A stretch of 64,000 nt of DNA from an uncultured Lachnoanaerobaculum sp. (GCF_938015485.1 NZ_CALLVU010000128.1:1-64000); one strand, 5' to 3'; shown: positions 52,483 through 62,202, counted from the first letter of the stretch. Numbers and translations are program-made. Notes: generated by a model from the sequence alone, not told the origin.

Positions 52483-52543
52483 AAACTCATTATCAAATTT
52501 ACTTGAAAAATAATAAAAAAAGTTGTAATATGATAACGAGTTT
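52483..52543 (+). promoter_or_regulatory. Inverted repeat, candidate Zur operator
   Basis: AAACTCATTATCA (52483-52495) and TGATAACGAGTTT (52531-52543) are inverted copies with one mismatch in 13, 35 bases apart, flanking the probable promoter of the Fur-family gene. The spacing places two regulator sites on opposite strands. Autoregulation by the downstream Fur-type protein is inferred. Confidence 0.6.
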
Positions 52544-52587
52544 CAAATTAGACTATCCGAGTAGGGTAGCAATGTTGGAGGTGTGAT

Positions 52588-53007
52588 TTGACGAAGGCTC
52601 AGTATAAAACCAAACAATTGTTGGAAATAGAGGATTTCCTGAAGGAAAATGCGAACAAGCATGTCACTGTGAATGATATTATTCTTTTTTTCAAAGAGCA
52701 GGGAAAGAACATCGGGAAAGCCACTGTTTACAGACATTTGGAAAGAATGGTAAGTGACGGATCCGTACATAAATATATGCTTGATGCGGGAGACAGCGCG
52801 TGCTTTGAGTATATTGAAGATGAGGACTTGCATCCGGTTTGCTTTCACTGTAAATGTGAGAAATGCGGTAAACTTATTCACTTGGAGTGTACTGAATTGT
52901 CCCTCATAGGAGACCATCTGAGAGAGGAACACGGCTTTGATATAGACCACGCCAGAACTGTTTTTTATGGAACTTGTAATGAATGTAGAAAAGAGGGTAA
53001 GCTATGA
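52588..53007 (+). CDS. zur: Fur-family metal regulator, probably Zur
   Basis: A 139-residue winged-helix repressor with GKATVYRHLERMVSDGSVHK as recognition helix, the metal-site HPVCFHCKCEKCGKLIHLEC, and a final CNEC pair. Two CxxC pairs form a structural zinc site. TTG start 4 bases after GGAGGTG. It overlaps znuA by four bases, so it controls and belongs to the zinc-uptake operon; hence Zur over Fur or PerR. The manganese repressor type cannot be excluded. Confidence 0.85.
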   Translation: MTKAQYKTKQLLEIEDFLKENANKHVTVNDIILFFKEQGKNIGKATVYRHLERMVSDGSVHKYMLDAGDSACFEYIEDEDLHPVCFHCKCEKCGKLIHLECTELSLIGDHLREEHGFDIDHARTVFYGTCNECRKEGKL

Positions 53008-53969
53008 AAAGGTTTATTGGAATAGGACTTGGTATCCTTATGGTAATGATGACACTTCTCGGCTGTGCAAAAAAAGATGATACGGCTGCAAGCGCAGGTA
53101 AAGAAGGTAAGAAAATCAGTATTGTTACTACTATTTTTCCGGCATATGACTGGGTAAAGCAGGTGGTAGGCGATAATAAGAATGTGGATATTACCTTCCT
53201 TATAGATAAGGGAGTGGATTTGCACAGCTATCAGGCGTCCGCACAGGATATTGCAAAAATTACGGACAGCGACCTGTTCGTATATGTAGGCGGAGAGTCT
53301 GACGGATGGGCTGAGGATATCGTAAAGGAAAATCCTAATCTGAAATACATCAGTATGGTAGACAGTATCGGTAAAGCTGCATTAGAAGAGGAACTTGTAG
53401 AGGGTATGCAGGAGGAACAAGGCGAAGAAGAGGGAGAAGAGTGCGCTATCGATGAGCACGTTTGGCTTTCATTGGCAAATGCCAAGACTATAGTGGGGGC
53501 TATAGAAGCCAAGTTGGCGGAGATAGATCCTGACAATAAGAGCAGTTATGAAAAGAATGCAAATGATTATATTGCAAAGCTTGACGCGCTTGACAAAGAG
53601 TATCAGGATGCTCTTTCAAAAGTTCAGGATAAGACAATCCTTGTGGGAGACAGATTCCCGTTCAGATACCTTGTAAATGAGTATGGAATAAAGTATTATG
53701 CCGCATTTAAAGGATGTGATGCAAACAGTGAGGCGTCATTTGAGACGGTCAAATTCTTGGCAAACAAGATGGATGAGTTGAAGCTTACAAAGATATTTAT
53801 AATTGACGGTTCAAAGGGTGACCTTGCAAAGACAATAGTGGAAAACACAAAGGATAAGAATGCAAAGGTTTTGGTACTTGACTCTATGCAGTCAACAAAG
53901 AGTAGTGATAATGCCGACTACCTTGATATAATGAAAAAGAATTTGGAAGTACTCAAAGAGGCATTATAG
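53004..53969 (+). CDS. znuA: Metal ABC transporter substrate-binding lipoprotein (ZnuA type)
   Basis: The 321-residue lipoprotein (lipobox LLGC, cysteine at ~21) binds metal outside the cell and hands it to ZnuB. Ligand regions are visible: VDLHSYQAS (histidine), IDEHVWLS (histidine), and a later aspartate in IIDGSKGDLA. Where ZnuA proteins carry a His-rich loop, this one has an acidic loop (EEQGEEEGEE). Zinc is favoured by the Zur-type regulator; manganese is an alternative. Start overlaps the regulator's stop. Confidence 0.9.
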   Translation: MKRFIGIGLGILMVMMTLLGCAKKDDTAASAGKEGKKISIVTTIFPAYDWVKQVVGDNKNVDITFLIDKGVDLHSYQASAQDIAKITDSDLFVYVGGESDGWAEDIVKENPNLKYISMVDSIGKAALEEELVEGMQEEQGEEEGEECAIDEHVWLSLANAKTIVGAIEAKLAEIDPDNKSSYEKNANDYIAKLDALDKEYQDALSKVQDKTILVGDRFPFRYLVNEYGIKYYAAFKGCDANSEASFETVKFLANKMDELKLTKIFIIDGSKGDLAKTIVENTKDKNAKVLVLDSMQSTKSSDNADYLDIMKKNLEVLKEAL

Positions 53970-53980
53970 ACTGGAGATTT

Positions 53981-54652
53981 ATGATAAAATGTGAAAATCT
54001 GTCACTGGGATATGACGGAAAGGCTATAGTAGAGAATCTGAACTTTGAAATAAAAGACGGGGATTATCTATGCATTATAGGGGAGAACGGTGTGGGAAAG
54101 TCTACATTGATAAAGACGCTTTTAAAACTTATAAAGCCTATATCCGGAGAGGTTATATATAATGAGAACCTTGTGCCGACAGAAATAGGATACCTTTCAC
54201 AGCAACAGCAGCTTATGAAGGATTTCCCGGCATCTGTCTTTGAAATAGTAATCTCGGGATGTCAGTCAAAGGTGGGGATTAGACCGTTTTATAATAAAAA
54301 AGAAAAGCTGGCCGCAAGGGAAAAGATAGAAGAGCTGGGGCTTTCCGATCTTATGAAAAGAAGCTTCAGTGAACTCTCAGGCGGTCAGCAGCAAAGAGTT
54401 CTTTTAGCCAGAGCATTGATGGCAGGTCAGAGGCTCATGATACTTGATGAGCCTGTGACAGGTCTTGACCCGCATGCAAGTCAAAATATGTATGATATTA
54501 TCAACGGGCTTAATAAAGACGGAATGACGATAGTTATGATTTCACATGATGTGGATGAGGCGCTTGAGTATGCGACAAATGTGTTATATATAGGAAAGCA
54601 GATATTTTTCGGAGATACGGACGAGTATAAAGGGAGTGTGGGAATACAATGA
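53981..54652 (+). CDS. znuC: Metal ABC transporter ATPase (ZnuC type)
   Basis: A 223-residue ATPase with Walker A GENGVGKST, Q-loop SQQQQLM, signature LSGGQQQR, Walker B RLMILDEP and switch histidine MISHDVDEA. It powers the ZnuB permease. The stop overlaps the permease start by four bases. Confidence 0.94.
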   Translation: MIKCENLSLGYDGKAIVENLNFEIKDGDYLCIIGENGVGKSTLIKTLLKLIKPISGEVIYNENLVPTEIGYLSQQQQLMKDFPASVFEIVISGCQSKVGIRPFYNKKEKLAAREKIEELGLSDLMKRSFSELSGGQQQRVLLARALMAGQRLMILDEPVTGLDPHASQNMYDIINGLNKDGMTIVMISHDVDEALEYATNVLYIGKQIFFGDTDEYKGSVGIQ

Positions 54653-55479
54653 AAGAATTCAGTTTATATTTTAGTTATCCTTTTGTACGATATGCGATAA
54701 TCGTAGGAATACTTATAGCGCTTTGCTCTTCACTTCTTGGAGTTATCCTGGTTTTGAAGAGATTTTCATTTATAGGAGACGGACTTTCACATGTGGCTTT
54801 CGGTGCGGTATCGGTGGCTACAGTGTTTAATCTTACCGACAATATGATACTTGTACTGCCGGTAACAATTATTGCCGCAATTATTCTTTTAAAAGGCGGT
54901 ACAGGCGGCAAGATAAAAGGTGACGCCTCTATAGCCATGATGTCTGTAGGAGCGTTGGCATTCGGCTATTTGGCGATGAATGTGTTCTCAAGCGGAGCAA
55001 ATCTTGCAGGAGATGTATGTACCACTCTTTTCGGGTCCACATCAATACTTACATTGACCAAGGAAAAGGTAATGCTTTGTATTGTGCTTTCTGTAATTGT
55101 GATAGCCATATTTATACTGTTTTACAATAAAATATTTGCAGTGACCTTTGATGAAAACTTTGCCGTTGCGACAGGTATCAACACAAGAAAATACAATCTT
55201 TTGATAGCAATTATTATTGCGGTGATTGTGGTACTGGCAATGAATCTGGTGGGATCATTGCTTATATCCGCACTTGTAGTATTCCCTGCACTTGCTTCTA
55301 TGTGTGTGTTCAAAAGCTTTTTATCCGTAACCGTATCATCGGCAATATTTTCGGTGGTATGTACAAGTGTCGGACTTCTTATTTCGATACTTGCAGGTTC
55401 ACCTGTGGGTGCCACTATTGTGTGTATTGATATATTGGTATTCTTTGTATTTTATATACTCGGCAGAGTAAAGGGGTAG
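54649..55479 (+). CDS. znuB: Metal ABC transporter permease (ZnuB type)
   Basis: A 276-residue protein with seven to eight membrane helices and family motifs RFSFIGDGLSHVAFGAV and MNLVGSLLISALVVFPALA, the latter being the ABC-3 permease signature. It forms the channel for metal imported by ZnuA and ZnuC. It ends the operon. Confidence 0.94.
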   Translation: MKEFSLYFSYPFVRYAIIVGILIALCSSLLGVILVLKRFSFIGDGLSHVAFGAVSVATVFNLTDNMILVLPVTIIAAIILLKGGTGGKIKGDASIAMMSVGALAFGYLAMNVFSSGANLAGDVCTTLFGSTSILTLTKEKVMLCIVLSVIVIAIFILFYNKIFAVTFDENFAVATGINTRKYNLLIAIIIAVIVVLAMNLVGSLLISALVVFPALASMCVFKSFLSVTVSSAIFSVVCTSVGLLISILAGSPVGATIVCIDILVFFVFYILGRVKG

Positions 55480-55652
55480 TTAGTACAGACTACCCTGTAT
55501 TTATGCTTATATTTTATATTCTTTGTTATTTTTTTATCTTGATAATACTTTTGAATTAATGTAAAATCAAAGTCGAGTTTAGAAATAACAAACAACCGCA
55601 GTTGTTTTCGGTTGCTTAAGATAGCATTTGTTTGATAGAAAAAGAGGTATAT

Positions 55653-57182
55653 ATGGATAAGAGACCGATAGTACTATGTATAATGGATGGTTTAGGTATA
55701 AGAAAAGGACATGATCATAATGCCGTATTTGAGGCAAAGACTCCGAATCTTGACAGACTTGAGAAGGAATATCCTTTTGTAGAGGGTCAGGCAAGCGGAC
55801 TTTATGTAGGTCTGCCTGACGGACAGATGGGTAATTCCGAGGTAGGTCATATGAATATGGGTGCCGGAAGGATTATCTATCAGGAGTTGACCAGAATATC
55901 AAAGGCGATAGAGGACGGAGATTTCTATAAGAATAAGGGACTTTTGGCCGCTGTAGAGAATGTAAAGAAAAACAACAGTGCACTTCACCTTATGGGACTT
56001 GTTTCAAGCGGCGGTGTTCACAGCTACAATACTCATATCTACGGACTTTTGGAACTTGCAAAGAGAAACGGTATCAAGGAAGTTTATGTACATGCATTCC
56101 TTGACGGTAGAGATACACCTCCTACATCAGGTAAGGAGTTTGTAGCCGAGCTTGAAGATGAGATGGCAAAGATAGGTGTTGGTAAGGTTGCATCTGTGAT
56201 GGGTCGTTTCTATGCAATGGACAGAGACAACCGTTGGGACAGAGTTGAGGCGGCTTACAATATAATGACAAAGGGCGGCAATGAAAAGGTAAGCGCTACA
56301 GAAGGTATACAGGAGTCATATGATGATGACAAGAACGATGAGTTCGTAGTACCTTTTGCAGTAGAAGGAACAAAGAGAATACAGAACAATGATTCTATAA
56401 TATTCTTCAACTTCAGACCTGACAGAGCAAGAGAGATGACAAGAGTGTTCTGTGTAGACGACTTTAACGGTTTTGACAGAGGAGACAGACTTCATACAAC
56501 ATTTGTTTGCTTCACGGATTATGATGACACTATCACAGATAAGATAGTTGCATTTGAAAAAGAAGAGATAAAGGATACATTCGGTGAGTTCTTGGCTGCA
56601 CATCATTTAAAGCAACTAAGACTTGCAGAGACTGAAAAGTACGCACATGTTACTTTCTTCTTCAACGGCGGTAAGGAAGAGCCGAATGAGGGTGAGGACA
56701 GAATCCTTGTAAATTCTCCTAAGGATGTGGCAACTTATGACCTCAAGCCTCAGATGAGTGCTTATGAGGTTTGTGACAAGCTTGTAGGTGCTATAAAGGG
56801 CGGTAAATATGATGTTATCATTATCAACTTTGCAAACCCTGATATGGTCGGACATACGGCGGTTGAATCTGCAGCCATAAAGGCTGTAGAGGTAGTCGAT
56901 GAGTGTGTCGGCAAGGCGGTTGAAGCTATTAAGGAAGTGAACGGTATAATGTTTATATGTGCCGACCACGGAAACTGTGAGACATTGGTTGATGAGAAAA
57001 CAGGTGAGCCTTATACAGCACATACTACAAACCCTGTACCTTTCATACTTGTCAACGCGGACCCTAAGTATAAGCTTGCAGAAGGCGGAAGACTTTGTGA
57101 TATAGTTCCTACACTTATAGAGCTTATGGGAATGAAAAAACCTGAGGATATGACAGGAAAGAGCCTTTTGGTTGAGAAATAA
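55653..57182 (+). CDS. gpmI: Phosphoglycerate mutase, cofactor-independent
   Basis: GpmI interconverts 3- and 2-phosphoglycerate in glycolysis using two manganese ions. The 509-residue protein is full length: CIMDGLGIRKG with the first metal aspartate, MGNSEVGHMNMG with the catalytic serine, FLDGRDTPPTSG, FNFRPDRAREM, NFANPDMVGHT and ADHGNCE. ATG 55653 has AGAGGT five bases before it; an in-frame ATG at 55632 precedes that site. Confidence 0.97.
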   Translation: MDKRPIVLCIMDGLGIRKGHDHNAVFEAKTPNLDRLEKEYPFVEGQASGLYVGLPDGQMGNSEVGHMNMGAGRIIYQELTRISKAIEDGDFYKNKGLLAAVENVKKNNSALHLMGLVSSGGVHSYNTHIYGLLELAKRNGIKEVYVHAFLDGRDTPPTSGKEFVAELEDEMAKIGVGKVASVMGRFYAMDRDNRWDRVEAAYNIMTKGGNEKVSATEGIQESYDDDKNDEFVVPFAVEGTKRIQNNDSIIFFNFRPDRAREMTRVFCVDDFNGFDRGDRLHTTFVCFTDYDDTITDKIVAFEKEEIKDTFGEFLAAHHLKQLRLAETEKYAHVTFFFNGGKEEPNEGEDRILVNSPKDVATYDLKPQMSAYEVCDKLVGAIKGGKYDVIIINFANPDMVGHTAVESAAIKAVEVVDECVGKAVEAIKEVNGIMFICADHGNCETLVDEKTGEPYTAHTTNPVPFILVNADPKYKLAEGGRLCDIVPTLIELMGMKKPEDMTGKSLLVEK

Positions 57183-57200
57183 AATATAATGATATGATAA

Positions 57201-57233
57201 AACGCTCGAAGGTAATACTCACGGGCGTTTTTT
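57201..57233 (+). terminator. Rho-independent terminator after gpmI
   Basis: AACGCTCG and CGGGCGTT (one G-T pair) with a 13-base loop, then six T residues. Confidence 0.78.
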
Positions 57234-57292
57234 GTTGCCTATATTTTAAACAAAAGTTAATCAATATGTACTTATTATTCATATGATATTAC

Positions 57293-57320
57293 TTGACATT
57301 ATAAATGGTTGGTGTATTAT
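57293..57320 (+). promoter_or_regulatory. Sigma-A promoter for the SLH/efflux operon
   Basis: TTGACA, 16 bases, TATTAT, leaving a leader of roughly 130 bases before the SLH-protein start. A second TATAAT-like box at 57416 could be an alternative. Confidence 0.6.
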
Positions 57321-57455
57321 ATGTATTGGTACAGTTAATATAATTTACCACCTGACAAAAAGTGAAATAAATTATAAATATTTTGTGATTATTCTTGTTT
57401 AGGGGTAAATTTGCGATATAATATCAAATACCTTACAATAAATGACGGAGGTTAT

Positions 57456-58562
57456 ATGAAAAGTAATATAATAAAAATAGGAGCTTTGGGACTTGCTTCT
57501 ATAATGGCCTTTGAGAGCGTGGGAGCAGGCAGTGTATTTGCACAGAGCTCAAACTTTGAATTAAGAAAAAAAGTAATAGGTCTTACGGGAATTACCTTTG
57601 TAAGTGGAAATATAGACAGATTTGTAACCAGAGGTGAGTTTGCCAAGATGCTTGCACAGGCTTCACCGTATCGCTCGGTACTTACCAAAAACAGCAACAC
57701 ATCGGTATTTAATGATGTGCCTAAGGACAATGAAAATGCGGCGGCTATAAAGATGGCTGTGGAGCACGGATATATGACAGGATACCTTGGCGGAGTGTTT
57801 AAGCCGAACGACAATGTTACGCTTAATGATGCAATAAGAGGAGTACTTACATTACTTGGATATGATGCAAGCGATTTTGCGGGAGACGCCAACAATAAGA
57901 GAATGGCAAAGTACGGCTTCCTTGAGCTTAACGAAAATCTTACATCACTGAGTGCCAATTCAAATCTTACAGTGAGAGATTGTATAAATCTTTTCTACAA
58001 TATGTTAAAGACCAATATGAAGGATGGCGGTGCATATGTGGTTACCATATTTAACGGTGAAATAAACAAAGACAAGGAGGTAAATCCTCTAAAGCTTGCA
58101 GATAATTCACTTAAGGGCCCGAAGGTTGTAAAGTCTGTAAATCAGCTTGCAAGGGCTTTGCCTTTTGATTATAAGGACGGTAACTTATTTGTAGACGGAA
58201 GAAGTGTGGGTGCAGATTATTTCAAGAGTCTTATGGAATCGTCGGATGTGGGACTTGTAATCTATTACTCCGCGGCTGCAAAGACTGTTTGGGCATATGA
58301 TGAGAACACCGACGCCACCAACGGAAAGAAGGCTGTACACGGTACTGTAGAGAGTATTTACTATGAGTCAACTTCTTCACTTACACCTACATCGGTTACT
58401 ATTGACGGACAGGAGTATCAGATTACAAACAGCGATATGCAGTTTGCATTCTCTATCTACGGAAGCATCAAGGTAAACGACGATGTTACATTGGTAGTGG
58501 ATATCAACAATGCCGGGGACGGCACTGTGACATATACTGTAGTTGATTATATAGAGGATTAG
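57456..58562 (+). CDS. SLH-domain surface protein
   Basis: A 368-residue exported protein: signal peptide (~1-30, cut after SVFA), then SLH-type sequence TRGEFAKMLAQA, FNDVP, AVEHGYMTGYLGGVFKPNDN and LNDAIRGVLTLLGYD at about residues 50-160. The C-terminal half is beta-rich (VHGTVESIYYES) without a known domain. SLH domains bind pyruvylated cell-wall polymers. ATG 57456 follows CGGAGGTT. It precedes an efflux adaptor by 10 bases and may be a wall-side partner of that transporter. Confidence 0.85.
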   Translation: MKSNIIKIGALGLASIMAFESVGAGSVFAQSSNFELRKKVIGLTGITFVSGNIDRFVTRGEFAKMLAQASPYRSVLTKNSNTSVFNDVPKDNENAAAIKMAVEHGYMTGYLGGVFKPNDNVTLNDAIRGVLTLLGYDASDFAGDANNKRMAKYGFLELNENLTSLSANSNLTVRDCINLFYNMLKTNMKDGGAYVVTIFNGEINKDKEVNPLKLADNSLKGPKVVKSVNQLARALPFDYKDGNLFVDGRSVGADYFKSLMESSDVGLVIYYSAAAKTVWAYDENTDATNGKKAVHGTVESIYYESTSSLTPTSVTIDGQEYQITNSDMQFAFSIYGSIKVNDDVTLVVDINNAGDGTVTYTVVDYIED

Positions 58563-58572
58563 TGGGGGAAAG

Positions 58573-60330
58573 ATGAAGAAAAGATTTATAGTTATACCTG
58601 CACTTGTAGTACTTGGAGTAGGCGGATTTTTCTTTATGAAGTCAAGGAATGCTTCCAAGATGGATATGAATACATTCGTATCGACAGCGGTAGTAACAAA
58701 ACAGGATATATCTTCCGAGATTTCTTCCTCAGGAACTATTACTCCTAAGGATACTTACAATATCACTGCACTTGTATCAGGAGAGATTATTTCGGCTGAT
58801 TTCAATGTGGGAGATACCGTAACTAAGGATCAGGTGTTGTATCAGATAGATAAGTCAAACCTTGAATCGGATATGAATGCTTCAAACAATTCACTCAATA
58901 AGGCAAATTCGGGTTATGCTACGGCAAGCAAGGAGTATGCAAAGGCAAAGGCCGAATTTGCAGGAAATCTTTACCGTTCTACCAGAAAGGGATATATAAA
59001 GGAACTCAGTATACAGGACGGAGATAAGATAAGCGGCGGAACCAAGCTTGCGACTATCTACAATGACAATGTGATGAATATTCGTATTCCTTTCTTAAGT
59101 GCGGAGTCCGGTAATATAACTCCGGGTATGACCGGAATATTGACACTGACTGAGACAGGTGAACAGGTGGAAGGTAAGGTGGTGTCCGTTTCAAGTATGG
59201 ACCAGGCCATGGACGGCGGCAGACTTGTCCGCAATGTCACCTTTGAGGTGAACAATCCGGGCGGTCTGACAGATAAGACAACCGCAAATGCTACAGTCGG
59301 AGATATGACTTCTACAGGTGACGGAACATTTGAGGCTTCCACAAATGTGGATATGAGTGCGGACCTTGCCGCAGGTGTGGATATTGAAAAGGTGCTTGTA
59401 AATGTAGGAGACTATGTGGAAGTCGGAACACCTATATTTAAGATGACCTCAGAGAGTGCCGATAAGCTTTTAAAGACATATAAGGATGCTGTGGATACCG
59501 CACAGGGTGATGTGGATACGGCCAAGAAAGGTGTGGATACAGCCAAGAAAACTTCGGATGAGTACACTATCAAATCACCTATTGCGGGAAAGGTAATCAG
59601 CAAGAATTATAAAGTCGGAGATAAGGTCGGCTCAGGCGGTGACAATAAGGCGACCACTATGGCGGTTATCTACGATATGAGTTCATATACATTCAAGATG
59701 AGTGTGGATGAGAAGGATATTACAAAGGTTCAAAGCGGTCAGAAAGTAAGAATAAAGTCCGATGCTTTCCCGGATAAGGAGTATTCGGGTACGGTGACCA
59801 ATATAAGTCTTGAGAGTACCAGTCAAAACGGTGTGTCCACTTACCCTGTTACGGTAACTCTTGATGAAACCTATGATTTGCTTCCGGGAATGAATGTAGA
59901 CGGATATATTACACTTGAATCCGCAAAGGATGCGCTCACTATACCTTCAAATGCGCTTATGAGAGGCAATAAGGTGTATGTAAGAGACAATTCCGCCTCG
60001 GAGACAAAGGCAGGTTCAAAAAGTGATGAGAGAGGAGCTGCAAACTCAAGCGGTGACGGACTGATTCCGGCAGGATTTAAAGAGGTTACGGTAACCACAG
60101 GTGTTATCAATTCGGATTTTGTACAGATTACTTCAGGACTTAATGAAGGTGATGAAGTCTATGTGGATGAGACTGCGGATATGAGTGTAGGTGAAACGGG
60201 AGCTGACGGAATGCCTGCAGACGATGGCGGAGCCGACATGGGCGGAGAAGGTGCCGGAGCTGAAGGAGCAGCCGGGGAAGGTGCAGGAGCGGACGCAGGC
60301 GGTGCGGATGCCGGAGCCGGAGGTCAGTAA
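58573..60330 (+). CDS. Efflux adaptor protein (MacA/HlyD family) with Gly/Ala-rich tail
   Basis: The 585-residue protein is anchored by an N-terminal helix (~5-20) and has the adaptor layout: lipoyl half TYNITALVSGEIISADFNVG, a short coiled-coil region with DTAQGDVDTAKKGVDTAKK, the second lipoyl half YTIKSPIAGKVISKNYKVG and beta-barrel VTVTLDETYDLLPGMNVDGY. It is longer than usual through an extra inserted barrel-like region (~130-270) and an acidic Gly/Ala-rich tail of about 45 residues. It would link the downstream MacB-type transporter to outer components. Confidence 0.88.
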   Translation: MKKRFIVIPALVVLGVGGFFFMKSRNASKMDMNTFVSTAVVTKQDISSEISSSGTITPKDTYNITALVSGEIISADFNVGDTVTKDQVLYQIDKSNLESDMNASNNSLNKANSGYATASKEYAKAKAEFAGNLYRSTRKGYIKELSIQDGDKISGGTKLATIYNDNVMNIRIPFLSAESGNITPGMTGILTLTETGEQVEGKVVSVSSMDQAMDGGRLVRNVTFEVNNPGGLTDKTTANATVGDMTSTGDGTFEASTNVDMSADLAAGVDIEKVLVNVGDYVEVGTPIFKMTSESADKLLKTYKDAVDTAQGDVDTAKKGVDTAKKTSDEYTIKSPIAGKVISKNYKVGDKVGSGGDNKATTMAVIYDMSSYTFKMSVDEKDITKVQSGQKVRIKSDAFPDKEYSGTVTNISLESTSQNGVSTYPVTVTLDETYDLLPGMNVDGYITLESAKDALTIPSNALMRGNKVYVRDNSASETKAGSKSDERGAANSSGDGLIPAGFKEVTVTTGVINSDFVQITSGLNEGDEVYVDETADMSVGETGADGMPADDGGADMGGEGAGAEGAAGEGAGADAGGADAGAGGQ

Positions 60331-61034
60331 TGGAAAAACTTATCCAAATGATTGATATTCGAAAAGAATACAAGATGGGTGATGAAACGGTATATGCCAA
60401 TGACGGCATTACGTTGGATATTGATAAGGGCGAGTTTGTAGCGATAGTCGGAAAGTCGGGATCCGGAAAGTCAACTCTTATGAATATAATAGGAGCCTTG
60501 GATGTGCCGACTTCAGGTACTTATCTTCTGGGCGGAAAGGATGTAGGTAAGATGAGTGACAATCAGCTTGCGGATATTCGCAACAAGATGATCGGATTTG
60601 TCTTCCAGCAGTACAATCTTTTGCCCAGAATGAATATACTTGAAAATGTTGAATTGCCGCTTTTGTATGCACATGTACCGACACATGAGAGAGAAAAAAG
60701 AGCTTTGGAGGCGCTTGAAAAGGTTGGCTTGGCAGAGAAGGCAAAGCAGATGCCCAAGCAGCTTTCAGGAGGACAGCAGCAAAGAGTGAGTATTGCAAGA
60801 GCTCTTGCCGCCAATCCTTCTCTTATACTTGCGGATGAGCCTACAGGAGCCCTTGATTCAAAGACAAGCCGTCAGGTACTGGACTTCTTTAAGAAGATTC
60901 ATGAAGAGGGAAATACGGTTATTATGATTACACATGATAATTCAATCGCCATTGAGGCGAAGAGAGTCATTAGAATAGCGGACGGCAAAATAAATTTTGA
61001 TGGAAGTAGTGAAGATTATGCTGCAATCATTTAA
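60330..61034 (+). CDS. MacB-type ABC transporter ATPase
   Basis: A 234-residue ATPase with Walker A GKSGSGKST, Q-loop VFQQYNLLPRM, signature LSGGQQQRVSIARAL, Walker B LILADEPTGALD and switch MITHDNS. The LolD/MacB-type insertion (PTGALDSKTS) is present. Its start overlaps the adaptor stop (TAATG). Part of an efflux or macrolide/peptide-export operon. Confidence 0.94.
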   Translation: MEKLIQMIDIRKEYKMGDETVYANDGITLDIDKGEFVAIVGKSGSGKSTLMNIIGALDVPTSGTYLLGGKDVGKMSDNQLADIRNKMIGFVFQQYNLLPRMNILENVELPLLYAHVPTHEREKRALEALEKVGLAEKAKQMPKQLSGGQQQRVSIARALAANPSLILADEPTGALDSKTSRQVLDFFKKIHEEGNTVIMITHDNSIAIEAKRVIRIADGKINFDGSSEDYAAII

Positions 61035-62196
61035 ACTTGCAATAAAGAGTATTATTGCGAATAAGATGAGATCATTCCTTACCATGCTCGGACTTATCAT
61101 AGGTGTGTCGGCAGTAGTTATACTGGTAAGTGTAATGATGGGATATCTGAACAATATGGTGAAGTCCTTTATGGATATGGGAGCCAATACTATAAGCGTC
61201 AGCCTTGTAAATACGCCGGCAAGACAGGCGAGTATTGACCAGATGTATGATTTTTTCAATGAGAACAGGGATGTGTTTTCAGAGATGAGTCCACAGGTAG
61301 GTGTAAGCGGGACTATAAAAGTGGGAACTACCAAATCCACAAGCACCACGGTAAGCGGTGTAAGCGAATACTACAGTAAGATGAAGAACTACAAGCTTGA
61401 AAAGGGAAGAAATCTGTCATATGCGGATATGATATCAAGGCAAAAGGTAGTTGTAATAGGTTATTATGTGGCTTTGAAGCTTTTCGGCTCACCGAAGGAG
61501 GCTTTAGGTCAGATTATAAAGATAAACGGTTCGGCGTTTACGGTCGTGGGTGTTGTGGAAAGGCAGGATAAAAAGCAGTTGTCGGCGAGAGGAAATGACG
61601 ACTTTGCACTGATGCCTTACTCCACTGCAGGACAGTTAAACGGTACTTCGGTACCTGATACTTACACATTTGCTACTGTGGATACAAAGGTAAGCGATAA
61701 AGCTGTGACTCTTTTGAAAGATTTTTTAAAGACCATTTATACACAAAAGGAAACATATTTTGTGCAGTCTATGAGTCAGATGCTTAGTGAGATAAATGTA
61801 CAGATGGCACTTATGAGTACCATCATAGGAGCTATAGCAGGTATATCACTCCTGGTTGCAGGTGTAGGTGTTATGAATATCATGCTGGTTTCCGTAACGG
61901 AAAGGACCAGAGAGATAGGTATCAGAAAGGCGCTCGGAGCCAGAAAAGGTGTTATAATGCAGCAATTTGTTATTGAGGCATTGGTTACAAGTACATTGGG
62001 AGGCTCTGTAGGTATTTTACTGGGCTGTGTAGTCAGTCCTACTATAGGCAGATTTATGGGAATGAGTTCACCTGCAAACTTTAATGCGGTGCTTATTTCT
62101 TTCAGTGTATCGGTAGCTATAGGTCTTATATTCGGCTATATGCCGGCTATGAGAGCTGCAAGCCTTAATCCTATAGATGCGCTTAGAAGCGAATAA
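61018..62196 (+). CDS. MacB-type ABC transporter permease
   Basis: A 392-residue permease with one N-terminal helix (MRSFLTMLGLIIGVSAVVIL), a large extracellular MacB core domain (~45-270) and three C-terminal helices with ERTREIGIRKALGARKG, the FtsX signature. ATG 61018 lies inside the ATPase 3' end; an in-frame ATG at 60997 is less likely. Forms an export complex with the preceding two genes. Substrate unknown; lantibiotic or drug export are options. Confidence 0.93.
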   Translation: MLQSFKLAIKSIIANKMRSFLTMLGLIIGVSAVVILVSVMMGYLNNMVKSFMDMGANTISVSLVNTPARQASIDQMYDFFNENRDVFSEMSPQVGVSGTIKVGTTKSTSTTVSGVSEYYSKMKNYKLEKGRNLSYADMISRQKVVVIGYYVALKLFGSPKEALGQIIKINGSAFTVVGVVERQDKKQLSARGNDDFALMPYSTAGQLNGTSVPDTYTFATVDTKVSDKAVTLLKDFLKTIYTQKETYFVQSMSQMLSEINVQMALMSTIIGAIAGISLLVAGVGVMNIMLVSVTERTREIGIRKALGARKGVIMQQFVIEALVTSTLGGSVGILLGCVVSPTIGRFMGMSSPANFNAVLISFSVSVAIGLIFGYMPAMRAASLNPIDALRSE

Positions 62197-62202
62197 ATTT
62201 TT

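Noticed and set aside
55588..55616. Riboswitch or leader before gpmI.
   Set aside because: Only a short CAACCG/CGGTTG hairpin is visible; too little structure to call.
57452..57958. 168-codon minus-strand frame across the SLH gene.
   Set aside because: Mirror of the SLH coding sequence; no start context and serine-rich artefact composition.
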